From Rhea pennata (Eukaryota; Chordata; Aves; Rheiformes; Rheidae): a stretch of 64,000 nt of DNA. Below the pieces are notes generated by a model. The model had not been told where the DNA came from, ran no database searches, and saw only the letters and a program-made list of their open reading frames with translations. The position numbers and the translations under genes were made by a program. The first letter of the stretch is position 1, and every line of letters begins with the position of its first letter. The stretch spans positions 135,687,466 through 135,751,465 of the forward strand of contig NC_084664.1 of NCBI RefSeq assembly GCF_028389875.1. The letters run 5' to 3'. Shown in pieces: positions 37,801-51,200 of the stretch.

Positions 37801-40800
37801 AAATATTAATAGTAAAGGAAAAGACTTGCAAGACTTAAAAATTCTCTTTTTGAGAGCTGCTAGTGGAAACTACAGCCTTTCTTCACAAGTTTCATGCCCC
37901 TGCTTATTTGTGGAATTGGTTCTCTGCTTAACAGCTTTTTTTTCTTTTTTCTTTTTTTTTAATGTGAATTTTTTTTTTAAGAGGTAAGTTTGCTTGAATT
38001 GTTAGGGATTTCCGGTTTCTAGGAGCCAAATCTTCTGGTGAAGAGAGTCTTCCATAATGTTTTGAACAGCCTCAACTTAGAAGTGATATAGTGGAAGAGG
38101 AGAAAAATGACAACTTTGAGCCATTCTTTGTGTAGTGGTGCAAGCATATAGCCCTTGTTTTGTCTTCCCTGTTTGCTGTTCAAGCCCAGATGTACTGGTT
38201 ATCTCCTTGACCATCTTTAATCTCTGCTTTCTCTCAACAGTTAGGTTCTTATTTCCATTCAGACTAGGTATGATTTTTTTTTTTCACAGAAGGAGAACAG
38301 TGTAATCTCTATCCAAGATCATACTTAAAGATAAAATCATGTAACAATTTGGTAACTTTGTACCTCTTCATTAAGCTTTAGCAGGAAACACCAGCAGTGT
38401 TGTTGATGAAACTTAGATCCCATTATATTTTATCAAGACATGACAGAGTCCTTAGCTTGTCAGATAGGAAAAAAATATTTAAGTAGAAAACAAACTCCAA
38501 GAAACTTCTGTTCTCCCCTTCCCCTGGAACTTTGTTAGAGCATTTTATTGAAAACCTGTGAAGCACTCATTCCTGGCCAAAGATTTTTTTTGTCTTTTAA
38601 TGGAAATGTGAAATACTCAAGTCTTTAATATATTGCTCTTTTTCTTGTGGTAAATTAGTTTTCTATGATAGCAATATTAAAGCTTATTTCCCTGATATTT
38701 TTTTAATGGTCATCACGTGCAGTATGTTTTGAAGCAAGATATAAGTAGACTGTAGAAGAAGGACATACATGAGCCTCTCCTATAGAGGGATCATTATCCT
38801 GCTAAGTTAAGAAAAGTTTTGGAACTGCTGTGATAAATTGGTTTGTAATCCTTCTTTTGTTGGCCTTGTTCAATAGTCTCACATTTGTAGTTCCGTAATA
38901 TTGCGGTATTGATAAGACTTGGATGGTTGCTAAGAGGGTGCTAATGTTCAGCTGAGCATATCTTCCCTCTTCCAGCTGCTGGTCAATGTGGAGAGTGAGT
39001 AAAAGTGATCCTGCTGAAGACTTTTCTTCCTTCCCTTGTTACATCAATCTTCAGCTGAGTAGCTTCCTTGGTCCTGTTCATTCAAGGCTGCATGATCTTA
39101 ATACTTATATTCAGAAATGTGAGACCAGGACAGAGCTAGGGAGAAAGTTGGGGCGGCTACTTCCAGCAGCTAACCTCTTCAGTTACTTTAACTGTTGTGC
39201 TGCAGGCTGAGAAGCTTCAGAAATTAGTGGCTTATATTTGGGCATATCTTCTATTTTTCTAGTTGGAAAAGACTATAAACATAACTCCAATTTTCCACAG
39301 CTTTATAGATTTCCAGATTTCCATTTCTGTTAAGACCAGAATTTGGGCTGAACTGGAAACAAATACTGAACTCTAAAGTACACTGTGAAATGTTGAGCCT
39401 GAAACATAATTGAGGCTCATCAGGGATTGAAGCCATTTGAATCCAAATAACCTATGTGGTACAGATTTCTACTTCATGCTACCAAAGCATAAAAGGCAAT
39501 AGTGTGTTTGCACCTGAGCCTCTTTTAGTATAATAATACCATGTTTTTTCTATTAGATCGCTCAGTTAAAGCTAGTGTTCCTTGGTACAATAATTGGAAA
39601 GAGACACTGATGGAACTGAACACATCTACGTTTTATTCAGGTATTTTTTTTTTGTGGTTGGTGCGGATTTGCCAAATTGACCTTTATCCCTTTTCTGTGT
39701 GCCCCATCCACCTTTCCTTTACCATCTGCTGCTGCAACTGTTTAGCACTCTTCTTGGCATAGATGTGTATTCCTCCATTTTCCCCAAAATAAAAAGTTGT
39801 TGGTGATGGATATTCTTTTATTCATAGTTCTAATTCTGTTAACCTAAGTCATTTGGTCTTTCCATAGAGTCCAGTAAGTACAGTGGGGAGAAAAGATTTT
39901 GATGCTGTAAAAGTGCCATCTTGTTTGATTCTCTAAGAACTGTATACTGTCACTGTTCTATATTTCAAATGCAGATACTTTCCTGCTTCTCTCGGGTTTT
40001 CTTCTGTGTGGATAGTAGTGTTCAAATTGAAACTAAAGTGTAACTGTATTTGCAGTACATGTCTCTGCTTTATTGATATTTTCTGGTTTATGACTTCAAA
40101 ACTTAATGCACTTTTGTCTAATTAGAGCTATTGCTCTCATAAATGTATTGGTGGTTGGCCTCTCAACTTACAGTGAAGTTTTATGATCTAGCTATTTTAT
40201 AGATTACAACTTAATGTGTTTTTTCCAGTTTTAAATACTAATGAAGCTTATGCCTTCAGTTGGTCATAACTATCCTTTCAGCAGTGTCAGTTCAAATGCT
40301 ACTAAATGTTGTCTTTTCTAAATGTGCTAAATATTGATACCTATGAAATTCATTTTGCTCAATAAAATGATAGTACAAAACCTAATGAAGTAGATTTCTC
40401 ATATATAAGCTGTTTTGTATAAATAGAGTTTATCTTTTTTCCCTAATGGTTTCTGAACACATTAACAAGTTTACGTGAACTTGAGCTCTGCTCATTTAGT
40501 ATATTATAAATGTGTACTGGAGAAACTTAAAACACAGATCTGTGATGCTTTGCACTGTTTATAACATGTGATGTGTAACACTGCATTCTTGAAAATATGG
40601 ACAAAATACTGTTTGCTTTGAATAAGGTGCATGTTTATTTTTGCAAACATCTAATGTAAACGATTATAGCCCTGTAAATGTGCCTGACTAAATGTTGCAG
40701 GGTGCTGGGCACTGTAGAGGAAAATGGTTGCTTTTGTACCCTCTTAATCTCCTACTAGGCTGAATGAGAAATGGAACATACACATAGTACAGCCTTATTT

Positions 40801-43800
40801 ATGGATCTGTCAATTTTTTTAACTTTTACTGTGGTTCAACTGTATAACAGGAATGGAAAAGTGAAATTAGAACTTGAAACTAAAACATAATTTTTACCTT
40901 TTATAGTTTAATACTACTTCGTTCTAAACCTGAATTACTACAAGGCTTCATTGTACTTGTGAAATAGACACTAGTCAACTTTAGTGGTTTGTTTTTAATA
41001 ACAAGCTGTGTTTTCTTTGCTAGTAGTTGAAATACTTACATACTGGACTTGGTAAATGCAAATACATTTTTTTTTCTACCACAGATGAGTGTTCAAAGAT
41101 CAGTTGGTTAGATCATAAGAGGCAAATTTCTAGCTTGCAATTACTGTTCTTTTTTTAATCACTGAAATATACTGACAAGTTGAGTTCGGTTGTGAAATGT
41201 GATGATGTTTGACTTAAATGTGTGGATGAAGTTGATGTAAGATGGCCTAACAATGCAAGATTAAACAAAATGGATCAACTTTAGTGCACTAGAAGGTTGA
41301 CAAAGCTTTAGGGAGTTCTTATGCAAGTTAAATCAAGGGATGTGTGTGTTGTTCCTTATAGCACCCAAGATAGAAAAGAATTATCTCCAGGATTTCTTGA
41401 TGATGTAGTTTTCCTTGCCAGTCATTCTTTTCTAGTTTGCAGATTTTGTTCTGGATGCCAGCTTACTGTGCTTTGTGAATCAGGTTATTAAACAAGTTGA
41501 TTTACTTTGCCTTGGGGATTTTTGTACTGAGATGAAGGAATTGCAGAATTGTGATGGCATAAAACAAATCTTGAAAGGAGAAATAATATTTTGTTTCTAG
41601 ACTGATAGTTGAAGTGGAAAGAAGCAGAAGATTTTTAGGTTCACAGACTCTCCAGTGTCGCAGATCTACTTGGTCTCTCTGTAGATCTTGCTTAAGTACT
41701 CTGAAATAATCAAATCCCTTTTGCAAAAGGGCATCTTGAGCATGGCAGAATATCCTTGTAAGGATTTAGTGGTGTGGTGTGGTGTGTGTCCTATGGGTTA
41801 AGGAGTGAAAGAGGAAGGTGACTACTGGCAAGTCACAACACTTGCAGAAAGCTTTTGGCAAGACCAACAGAACAGGGGTTTGGTAATCCTTAGTTCCTGT
41901 GCATACTCCAAAATGAATTTAGCTTCTCAGTCAATTGTTACCTTAGATGAGATGAGTACAATGACTGTTAGAAGAATTAATTTGTTTTCTTCTAAGTGTA
42001 TGTGTGTGTTCAGAGGGCTGAAGTAGTAGTTACTCTAATGGTGTATATATTCAGTGTAGACTGGATATGTGTGAGCTCAGAATACTGAAGGAGTTTATGC
42101 TTGAGATATTATTACTCAGTTTCACAGGATTAATTTTAAGTATCTTTTAATATCTCCCACCTGTATGTTTTCAGCCTCTGTAATGTAGAAGCTCTTCCTT
42201 AGACTGTTTGTTTTCCCCTTTCCTTCCTGCCTGACCTCTGCAGACCTTGTCAGAGTTTGCAAGTTTCACTTACAGGTGTAATTTTTCTTAATTCCTTTAT
42301 TTGAACAAATAAACAGAAGCTTGACTACGTAAATAAATCTGTTCGTATCTTACTGTGTATTTCAGCTACTACTCCTTGGTTTGAGTCTTACAGAGAGAGC
42401 TTTCTTCAGTCCATGCCTGCATCAGATCATGAATTCTTAAACCACTATGTTGCATGTATCCTTTCAGTGTTATGGTCATTTTCCATAAGGACCAAAGTCT
42501 TCGTGCAGGAGACTTTGAAATTTCAGAATGACTCTTTATGCCAATGTGCTGTGAAATATATGTCTAATATATCTGTATATCTAACTATTCAGGCCAACTG
42601 TGTAAGGGATTTCTTTGCAGTTGGAGCCTTAAAGGGAGGAGGAAGGGGAAATTATAAACTTGTTTATATCTCAGACTATGGCCTAATACATGTGAACTTA
42701 CCCTAGAATGTTTACTGTGGCTTTTTAGGTACCTATTGACTGTCTTCAGTGTTCAGCAGAGAATTTTGAATTGGAATGTGCTTGCATCTCTTCATTAGCT
42801 TTTCTAGTACTTGAGTGTCGAAGGGTTGTCTAAAATGACTAGAAGTTCACCCCAAAAGGCTGTAAAGATGCTTTAAATGCTTTTGCAGTAACTTTTTTGA
42901 GCAAAAGTTAAGCCTGATTTATTGGCCTTGGGATGGGGAGTCAGGGAATGTGCTGTTTCATAATGTAGTTGGTGTTGACTTTACAGTAAAATTAATGCTG
43001 CAAGTTTCATAACACTCAATTGTCAGTTGTACTTTATCATTTCAGTATTGTGGCATGAGTATGTTTGAGATGACCACTTGTGCAGAATTAATTTGGCAAA
43101 ATACTGATTCTGGCTGCTGACTACTAAATTTTAGTAATATTTAAAATACAACTTATTTTTTAGCTTCTCTAACTTAATGACTTTGAATAGAAATAGCAAA
43201 GCAGAATTTCTCATGATCAGAGTCACACTTAACACATCTGCTTTTTAGTCAGGTGTTGATGTATTTATTAATACTGATTGTTATTGTTTTGAGTCAAGTA
43301 ATGCCTTAAAATTATAGTTCTTTTAACTTTAAGAAGTAAAATTGTTTGGGAGTAAACTTCAGTTACACTTGTGTAAGCATAAGTTTTAAAGGGTCGGTTA
43401 GCTAATACCTGTGGCATGAGATGAAACATGAACTTTCTCCAGTTTTGACATGGAATTCAAAGTAATAGTTCGTTTAGTGTTTTACGTCTTCTGTTCCACA
43501 TATTTTAAAACTCTTACCTGTGGTACTTTTTGTATTTTTTTTTCCCCCCTTAATTGAGACCTAGGCCAAACTTCAGTTGCACAAGCTTTAGTCTCATATG
43601 TTTTATGAGCTTAAACAAGGAATTTTTTTTTAAACTGCGTGATCAGCGGCTGTTTCAAGTTCTTCTGATAATCTTCTGATAAATGTCCTTAACATATGTT
43701 TAGGTATGCTTGTAGTTTCTTCTAGTGAAATGGAGCCTGTGGAACAATTTCTAAAACTGTCTCAGGAACAACATCGAATTCAGCATAGTAGTGAATATTT

Positions 43801-45174
43801 ATATCCGAAATGGTTTATACCGAACACGCTCAAATACTATGTATTACTGCATGATGTAAGCACAGGAGAAGAGCAAAAGTGAGTTTTCTGCCTTCAATGA
43901 ACTTTTTTGACCAAAATGCATGTGGTGTTTATAACTGTTATTATTCTGTTGTGGGTTTAATCTTAACCAGTTTGCTGGCCATTATTAAGGCAGACTGCTT
44001 ATTTCACATGAAGTGGAATTAGATCTAGAAATAGTATAAGGAAATCAGTTCCATTTTTTTTGAAGTAATGATTTCTATACTATCTCACTGAACTAATTTC
44101 TTTTAGGAGTATCTCAGTTTTGCTCTTATGTAAAGAACTGATTTTTTTTTTTATTTTTTTTATTAATCACTGTGGATAATTGTCTAATAGCTTGTTGTAG
44201 TAAACATTTAGAATTGGTGTAATAGTAAGATAGGGTAAACATTAATTTTTTCAGAGCTGATTGCATTTATGAAGAGATGAAGCAGAGATACGGAACTCAG
44301 GGTTGCTATTTGCTGAAAATAAATTCACGGGCCTCTAACAGAGGAACAGATGAACAGATACCAGATCCTTGGAGTCAGTACCTTCAGAAAAGCAGTATCC
44401 AGAACCAGGTATTACAATATTCTTAAAACAGTTTGTGTACACAGATACCTATTTTTTGTTGCATTAACTTTTTTCCTTAATAGTATGTATTTTTCTATGG
44501 AATGTGCTGAACTAGTAGGGATACTTTTAACACTATTTTACAAAATTCACTTTTAACCTGATTTTCTGTGAGGGCATAAGATGAGTCCTTATTCAAAGGA
44601 ATATCTTATATGCCACTTAAACTGATAGTAAAAAGTACTGAAATAATACTTTCCAAAAAGATTCCATTGGCACTCAGGTTTTGACCTCCTGAAGTTATTG
44701 CCCTGGTCAGTGCATATAAAGCAGAAATGTACTTTTCATGGTAAGCTTTACATTACTTTTGGTTAACTTTCTTCACTTTCAGAATTGCTTTTCTAGGTCT
44801 CTTCTTGTGGTTACTTTCCGCAATGCGATATGATATGGTCTGTCATCTGCCCAGATGACAAATGATGGTATATGTTAGAGTGCTTAGTTCTGTTTGCCAT
44901 TAACATCTGTACATGGGGTTCAAGACTAAAAATATTCCTCGACTCTGCTTTTGACTGTCCTACAGTTTTAGCTGTTTCTGTAAAAGGTGTACGAGTGGAA
45001 TCGGTCCATCAAATCTAGCTGACAGTGGAAGGTCAAGCCTCTTTGATTCTTTAAGTTTTGGGTCCTCCAAAGAGCTTATGTTCCACCATAAGCTATTCCT
45101 GAGATCTGTGTGTGGGAGGGCTGGGGAAGGAGGGTGAACAGGCTTTCTTCCTTATGCCAACTATCCCATATGCA

Positions 45175-45220
<46 letters not shown>

Positions 45221-48200
45221 ATAAGGGGTTTTTAGTAGTTGTTTGGAAGTGTATTTGCTACTATAGGCACTGCTATATAAGAGACTCAGCTGTTGGAGAT
45301 GCTTAAGTTCACAGTGAAGCTATATGAGCAAGCTGGGAAGGTATTTGGTTTGTCTGTGAATGTAACTTTTGTCTTTGCAACTGGGCAAATCTTCACAAAC
45401 TATTGAAAAAATGAATGTATAAGAATGTCTAGTTTAAACATAACTTAGTAATCCAGTGAACTGTGACTGAAGTTAACAATTGACTATTGTGTGTATATTC
45501 CAATATTCTTGAAATCCCACTTGTTTTTTCACCTTGGTGTAGGATTGCTATGAAGATTATCCATATGCTGTCATTTCAAATAAGAATGCTGACCACTTGA
45601 TATCAGATGGCTTAGATAACGAGATTAAAGGTATTTTTATAAACTGCATTAAAATGTTAATGTGATAGTGTTTATAGAGCTGTTTCATGTCTTAGATAAT
45701 TTGAACTCTGGGCAATATGTGGTTTATAGATACTTCTACTTTACAAGCATTAAATGAACTAGTTCTAAAAGTTCACAAATTTAATCTTAACTAGTTTAAT
45801 ACACTGAGATAATGTTTCATAAATCAACAAGTTTAATCAAGGTATGGACAAATGGCATATCATCTCTGAATTGAAATTAACAAAAATAAAATTTGTAGTT
45901 TTTTTTAAGAGTAGTCAAAATAGTAATTTTCTAGATGCTTGGAGGTATTTAACATGGTGTCCACAAAGGAAAGTGTAATGCTGCTGATCCACTAGTTGGT
46001 GGAGATTGATGGATGTATCTATCTTTAATGACATGACCTTTGATTATATTAGAATCATATATTGTAAGATTAAGCTTATGGTTTCCAAACTCTGACTAGT
46101 AAGTGGATAATTTTCTTTATAGCAAAAGTGAAGTTGAGTATGCTTTAGCGTAGCTTGGAATTTATTTTTTTGTTTGTTTTTTTTAAATCTGAAAATGGCA
46201 AAGTAGCAAGGTATTTATGTAAGTTATCTTGCAAATGAGCCCTCAGAGGGCGTAGGAAATGGGACAGTAAGTGAAATTAAGTGCAAATTTAATCATGGCT
46301 TATTTTTAAGGAGGCTGTGTGGGATACAGATGAGAAGCATCATCAAATAAGGAAGAAGTGCAGGTACCCAGCACTGGCCTGGCTCAGCCCAGGTCATTCA
46401 GACCTAAGGTGAAAGTCACAGGGAGACGTGGCACGTTTAGGAGAGCCCACAAGTACCTGAACAAGAGGTCTTCTGAGTCCTCACAGGTCAGAGGTAGTCT
46501 GCAAGCTGCTGTCTGAACCTTACATGCCAAGCTTTACACCTCCACTTCTTGAGTGAAATCCTCTAAGGATTTGCTTTAGCAATTCAGCTTTGCTTAGTGC
46601 TAGCTGGGACAGATTTTTAAAAAAAAAAAAAAAAATTAAGTGTTCTTATGTGGAAAGGAAATAATAACATGAAAAGTTATTAAAACTTTACTGATCAAGA
46701 CAATGTCTTGATGTAGTTCAGATCACTAGAAGCAATAGTGGTCAATCACTACTTGAAGTAAAGAGGCTTCAGAGGAAACTGATGAACTTCATGATCACTA
46801 AAGGGGAATGGGAAACTAGTGTTTTACTTTAAAACAGAAATAGAAAAAAACACTTGGATGCAGCCATTGTAGGAATTGATGCATTTCCATCTTTCCATCA
46901 ATATTTCCTGTGTTTTTAATGTTTTAATTGTTTTCTTTGAATATTGTTGATACTAGTTAACATATTTGGTGATTCTTTGCGCTGTAGTCAGAATCAAATA
47001 TCTCCTCAAACATGTAGTTGCAGTGGTACAGTGTTCAAAGTTGGTTACCTTTAATGATGAACTTTATATACTTTTACGTCAATCTTTTGACAGATGGCCT
47101 ATCAAATAACTTTAAAACTCACCCCCTTCAACTGGATCATCCCAGTGGCAGTTTGGATAGCACTGATTACATGAAGGCTACTGCATCTTTGCAAGAATCA
47201 AAGAAATCCAACTCTGGAATGCCTCATGGTGCTTTTTTAACACTCACAGATCATGACCGAATTCGACAGTTCATTCAGGAATTCACATTTAGGGGACTTT
47301 TGCCACATATAGAGAAGACAATTCGACAACTTAATGATCAGGTCAGTTTTCTTCTAAAAACACTTCCTGCCACAATAAGCTAAAGCAAATGTAAATAAAT
47401 GTAGTTACCTGAAACAGTGTTGAAATTGTTACTTTCGTCTGCTTCTAATGATTCAGTGATCTTATTCAATATTACAAGCAAATTTTGAGAGAAGCTGTTT
47501 TGACTCTGTTTGTGTCTTAAGGAGCCCTCTGTGCTATCAACAAAACTTCAGTACAAAGTGGCTTCTTGATGAAAGCCTATTTGAACTATTGTTAGAGGTA
47601 TCTGTCCTTGCTTCTAAAATCTTAATGTATCTTTCAACGCTTGAATACACTGCTAAAGTTTTATAAAATGCATGTTCATCAATAATTATCTCCCAAAAAA
47701 GCTGCACACCTCAACTGCTACTTTTTGACAAGAGAACACTAAATCATGCCATTGTTTTCATCTTAGAAATTTCTGCAATTAAATAGTCATCTCTTAAACT
47801 GCCAAACTTCAAAAGAATAGCAGTTGATATCATACCCATGATAAGGCAAGGGCATGCATTAATGGTATTTCCTTCACAGTAAGGAGTTCTCATTTGTATT
47901 AACCTAAGTCAGTCTGTCTTTCCAGCTCTTTCAGTTGATATAAAATCAAATTACCGTATTTAACACTAGACCTGGACCCAAATATCAGTCACTCAACTCT
48001 ATATTCTAGTTGAACTGTCCAGTTGACAATCATTTTAAGCAGGATTGTTGCTGGTACCAAATATCTCATGCTGTGAAGTGCAGTCTCTCCCTGGATGAAC
48101 TCTAGTGAGTTTGTATGTGTTGACTGTGTTTACACTGGAAAAGAAACAAAACAGAGCTGAACATCCTTGTGTGGAGAATGTTAGTACAGGGTATTTGTAA

Positions 48201-51200
48201 GAACAATGTGATAAGTCTTTTAAAATTATCTTTTAAAATCCTCTTTAAAGAGATGTAGTCTGCTTAGATCATATGAGCTGTAATTCCTGTGGAAATTCCC
48301 TTACTAGTTGGGGTGCATCTCTAAAATAATTAAACTGTGTAAACTTACTTGCAGGTATGACAATGGCATCCTCAGCACTAGACATTAAGCATCATCACAT
48401 TGTAAATACTAATGTGGTGATGGTGGGAATGTTGCTCTTCCTGAAGTTTGTAGTGGTGCTGATATAAGGTTAACTAAGGCCAGAAATTATATTTTGTGAT
48501 AACTTAGTTCAAACAAATACATCATCAGATGTTTCATCTTTCCTTTTTAAAGATTGAGTTGTATGAAGTACACAGCAATAGTAGTGAAGCTCAGCTATCT
48601 GAAATTGAATAAATGTGTGAACAACAGCTTCTATCTCTTTATCAGTGATTCACTCCAAAGGAGTGTGTTCTTGAGCATTTTATTGAAAACAGTTCTTGGG
48701 CAATTCTAAAGAAGCTAGACCCATGTGGAAACCCAGGCTTGTATCAGTATCCCTTGCAAAGCAGTGCTCTAATTTAACTTGTGTTCTCTTTACAGTTAAT
48801 ATCCAGGAAGGGCTTGAGTCGATCATTATTTTCTGCTACTAAAAAATGGTTTAGTGGCAGTAAGGTTCCAGAGAAAAGTATAAATGAACTGAAGAATACA
48901 TCTGGCTTGCTGTAAGTAACGTCGCTCAGTAACTTTAAATCTAAATGAAAAATGTGCCTTTTTGGGGATTGAGGTGCCTGTGTTTATTGTGTGGTATTCT
49001 TGAAAGTGAACTAAAGCAACTGTTCTGTAAAAAGCTTTGGAGGAATCGTGAAAAGTACTTTGTATAAGAGTCATGCAATAAAGGTGTAGCAGGGATTAAG
49101 AAAAAGGCAACTAAAGCAGAAGGGGAGGAGAAACTGTCTACTGAAGCGTCCTCCTGCTCTTAAGCAGAGTAGAGCTTTTACTTGCTTTTACTTGTATCTA
49201 GCATCAATATATTTAACTTTGCACTTCTCAGAATTTATCTTGTTCAGTGTCCTCTTCCTATATCCTCTTAATCTTCTTTGCTGAATGCTCTCCACTCTTG
49301 AATGTCAGTGTGCAGAGCGTGATGGCCTTTGATTAACTTATCTGTAGTTTGTGTTGGTAGTGATGAAATTCTGGACAAGAAGCAACATTTGTATCCAGAT
49401 GCTGACAGTGTGGCTATAAGCATTGTTTTTATCCACAATCCATGTTCTGAATTCATTCAGAACAGAAACTCATGGAATTGAAATGCATTAATTCAGAAAC
49501 TTTAATTTCCTCTCATCTCCTACTTCTTTTGGTCCTGCTATCCTTATTTTAAGAAGCATTTCAGAATGTTACTGATGCATGGCCAAGTTATTGTGAGCCA
49601 CTCTTAAAATAGTGAGCACAAGTTGTATTCAAAGTCTTCTCTGTCTTGGTAACTGTACTGTTTTCAGGTTTTTGTTTTATTTGGTTGTGAGATTTCCTTT
49701 TGCAGAGGACAGGAACTTGCCAAGCTTTTTTTTTTTTTTTTTTTTTTTTTTGCATAAGGTATAGCTAGATGAAGAATCAGAACATTTTTCTTCTCATGCA
49801 GCTCTTCTTAGCTCTAATTTAGGTTAGTTAAGCTCTAAGTTAATTTTACTTAGCAGTTGTAGTGATAGCTGCATACTTGTTTATAGTACTTAGTAAGATG
49901 GAGGCTTTCTTTGAATATTTGAGTTGGTGAGTCTTGTTAATTAGAAAGTTGAGGGGGGAACCAAGTTGTGTGACTGAAAGGAAGCAACTTTCTCTTTTCT
50001 TAGTAACCTGTTCTTTGAGTAAAACTGAAGTGACACAGTGCATATTTCTGCCTTCTGAACAGAAATTAAGGTGCAAGGGGAAGAAAAAAGCCGTAACCAG
50101 AGCAAGACAAAAAGTTATGACTTTATGACTTTAAATGTGAATGTTTATGTTTATAGGTATCCACCAGAAGCACCAGAGCTTCAAATACGGAAAATGGCAG
50201 ACTTGTGTTTTTTGGTGCAACATTATGAACTTGCATATAACTGTTATCATACAGCAAAGAAAGACTTTTTAAATGATCAAGCAATGCTTTATGCAGCCGG
50301 AGCACTGGTTGGTATTTCACATAACACAGATATCTTGAACTTTTCATAATAATCTCCTAATACTTACCTGGAAGTAGGGAAATGCAACCCTTTCCCCCAG
50401 CCTCCAAATTTGTAAGTCTTGCCAAATTTGATGCTTAACTTTCGCAAATCCTAGAGTGTTTTAAAGCTGTTACTAGCTGCTGTTTTACGAAGGGGAAAAA
50501 AAAGAATAAAAATGAAGAGTTAATTCTTTACTTAGTGTGAAATACTGAAAGAAGTATTTCTATAACTGCAGCAGAATTGTTCTTTAAATTTGTAGTCTGA
50601 TAATGTAAAAATACATGGAAACTATTTACACGGTATCTCTTTAGACTCTGGCAAACTACTTATCTTGAGTTCCTGGTAAAGATACTACTATAAATATGAT
50701 ATTGCAACATTTTTATTAATCCTCCTGGGGGATGTTCTTTGAATACGTGTCTATAGTTGAGTTCACCAGTGACTTTCTCATTCATTAATTAATTTCCCTG
50801 AAGAGTGGAGACCTAAATATGTGATTAAAATAATTTTCAATAAGATAAATGGGAACATTGGGGAAAAATGAAAACCTAGTTTTAACAATTTTTAGAGGCT
50901 ATATTTTATAGTCTTTAGTCTGGTTAATTCAATTGAACTTAACCTTACTTTTAGATCTATGAAAACGTTCTTGTACATAGTCCAATATTGAATAAAAATC
51001 TTAATTTTTTTTTGCTGTGCAGACAGTTTTGCTGTATTTGGCTAGTCTCAGAATTTATCTTAATTTCTTAAATCTAATAATTTCTTAATATTTTTTAAAG
51101 GGCTTAATTATGAATTTATGCAATCTATTGTTCTTAATCTTTGGATATTGCAGAAAAATTTTGGTATCTGTACTCCATAAGGAAAGAACTAAGATGTTTC

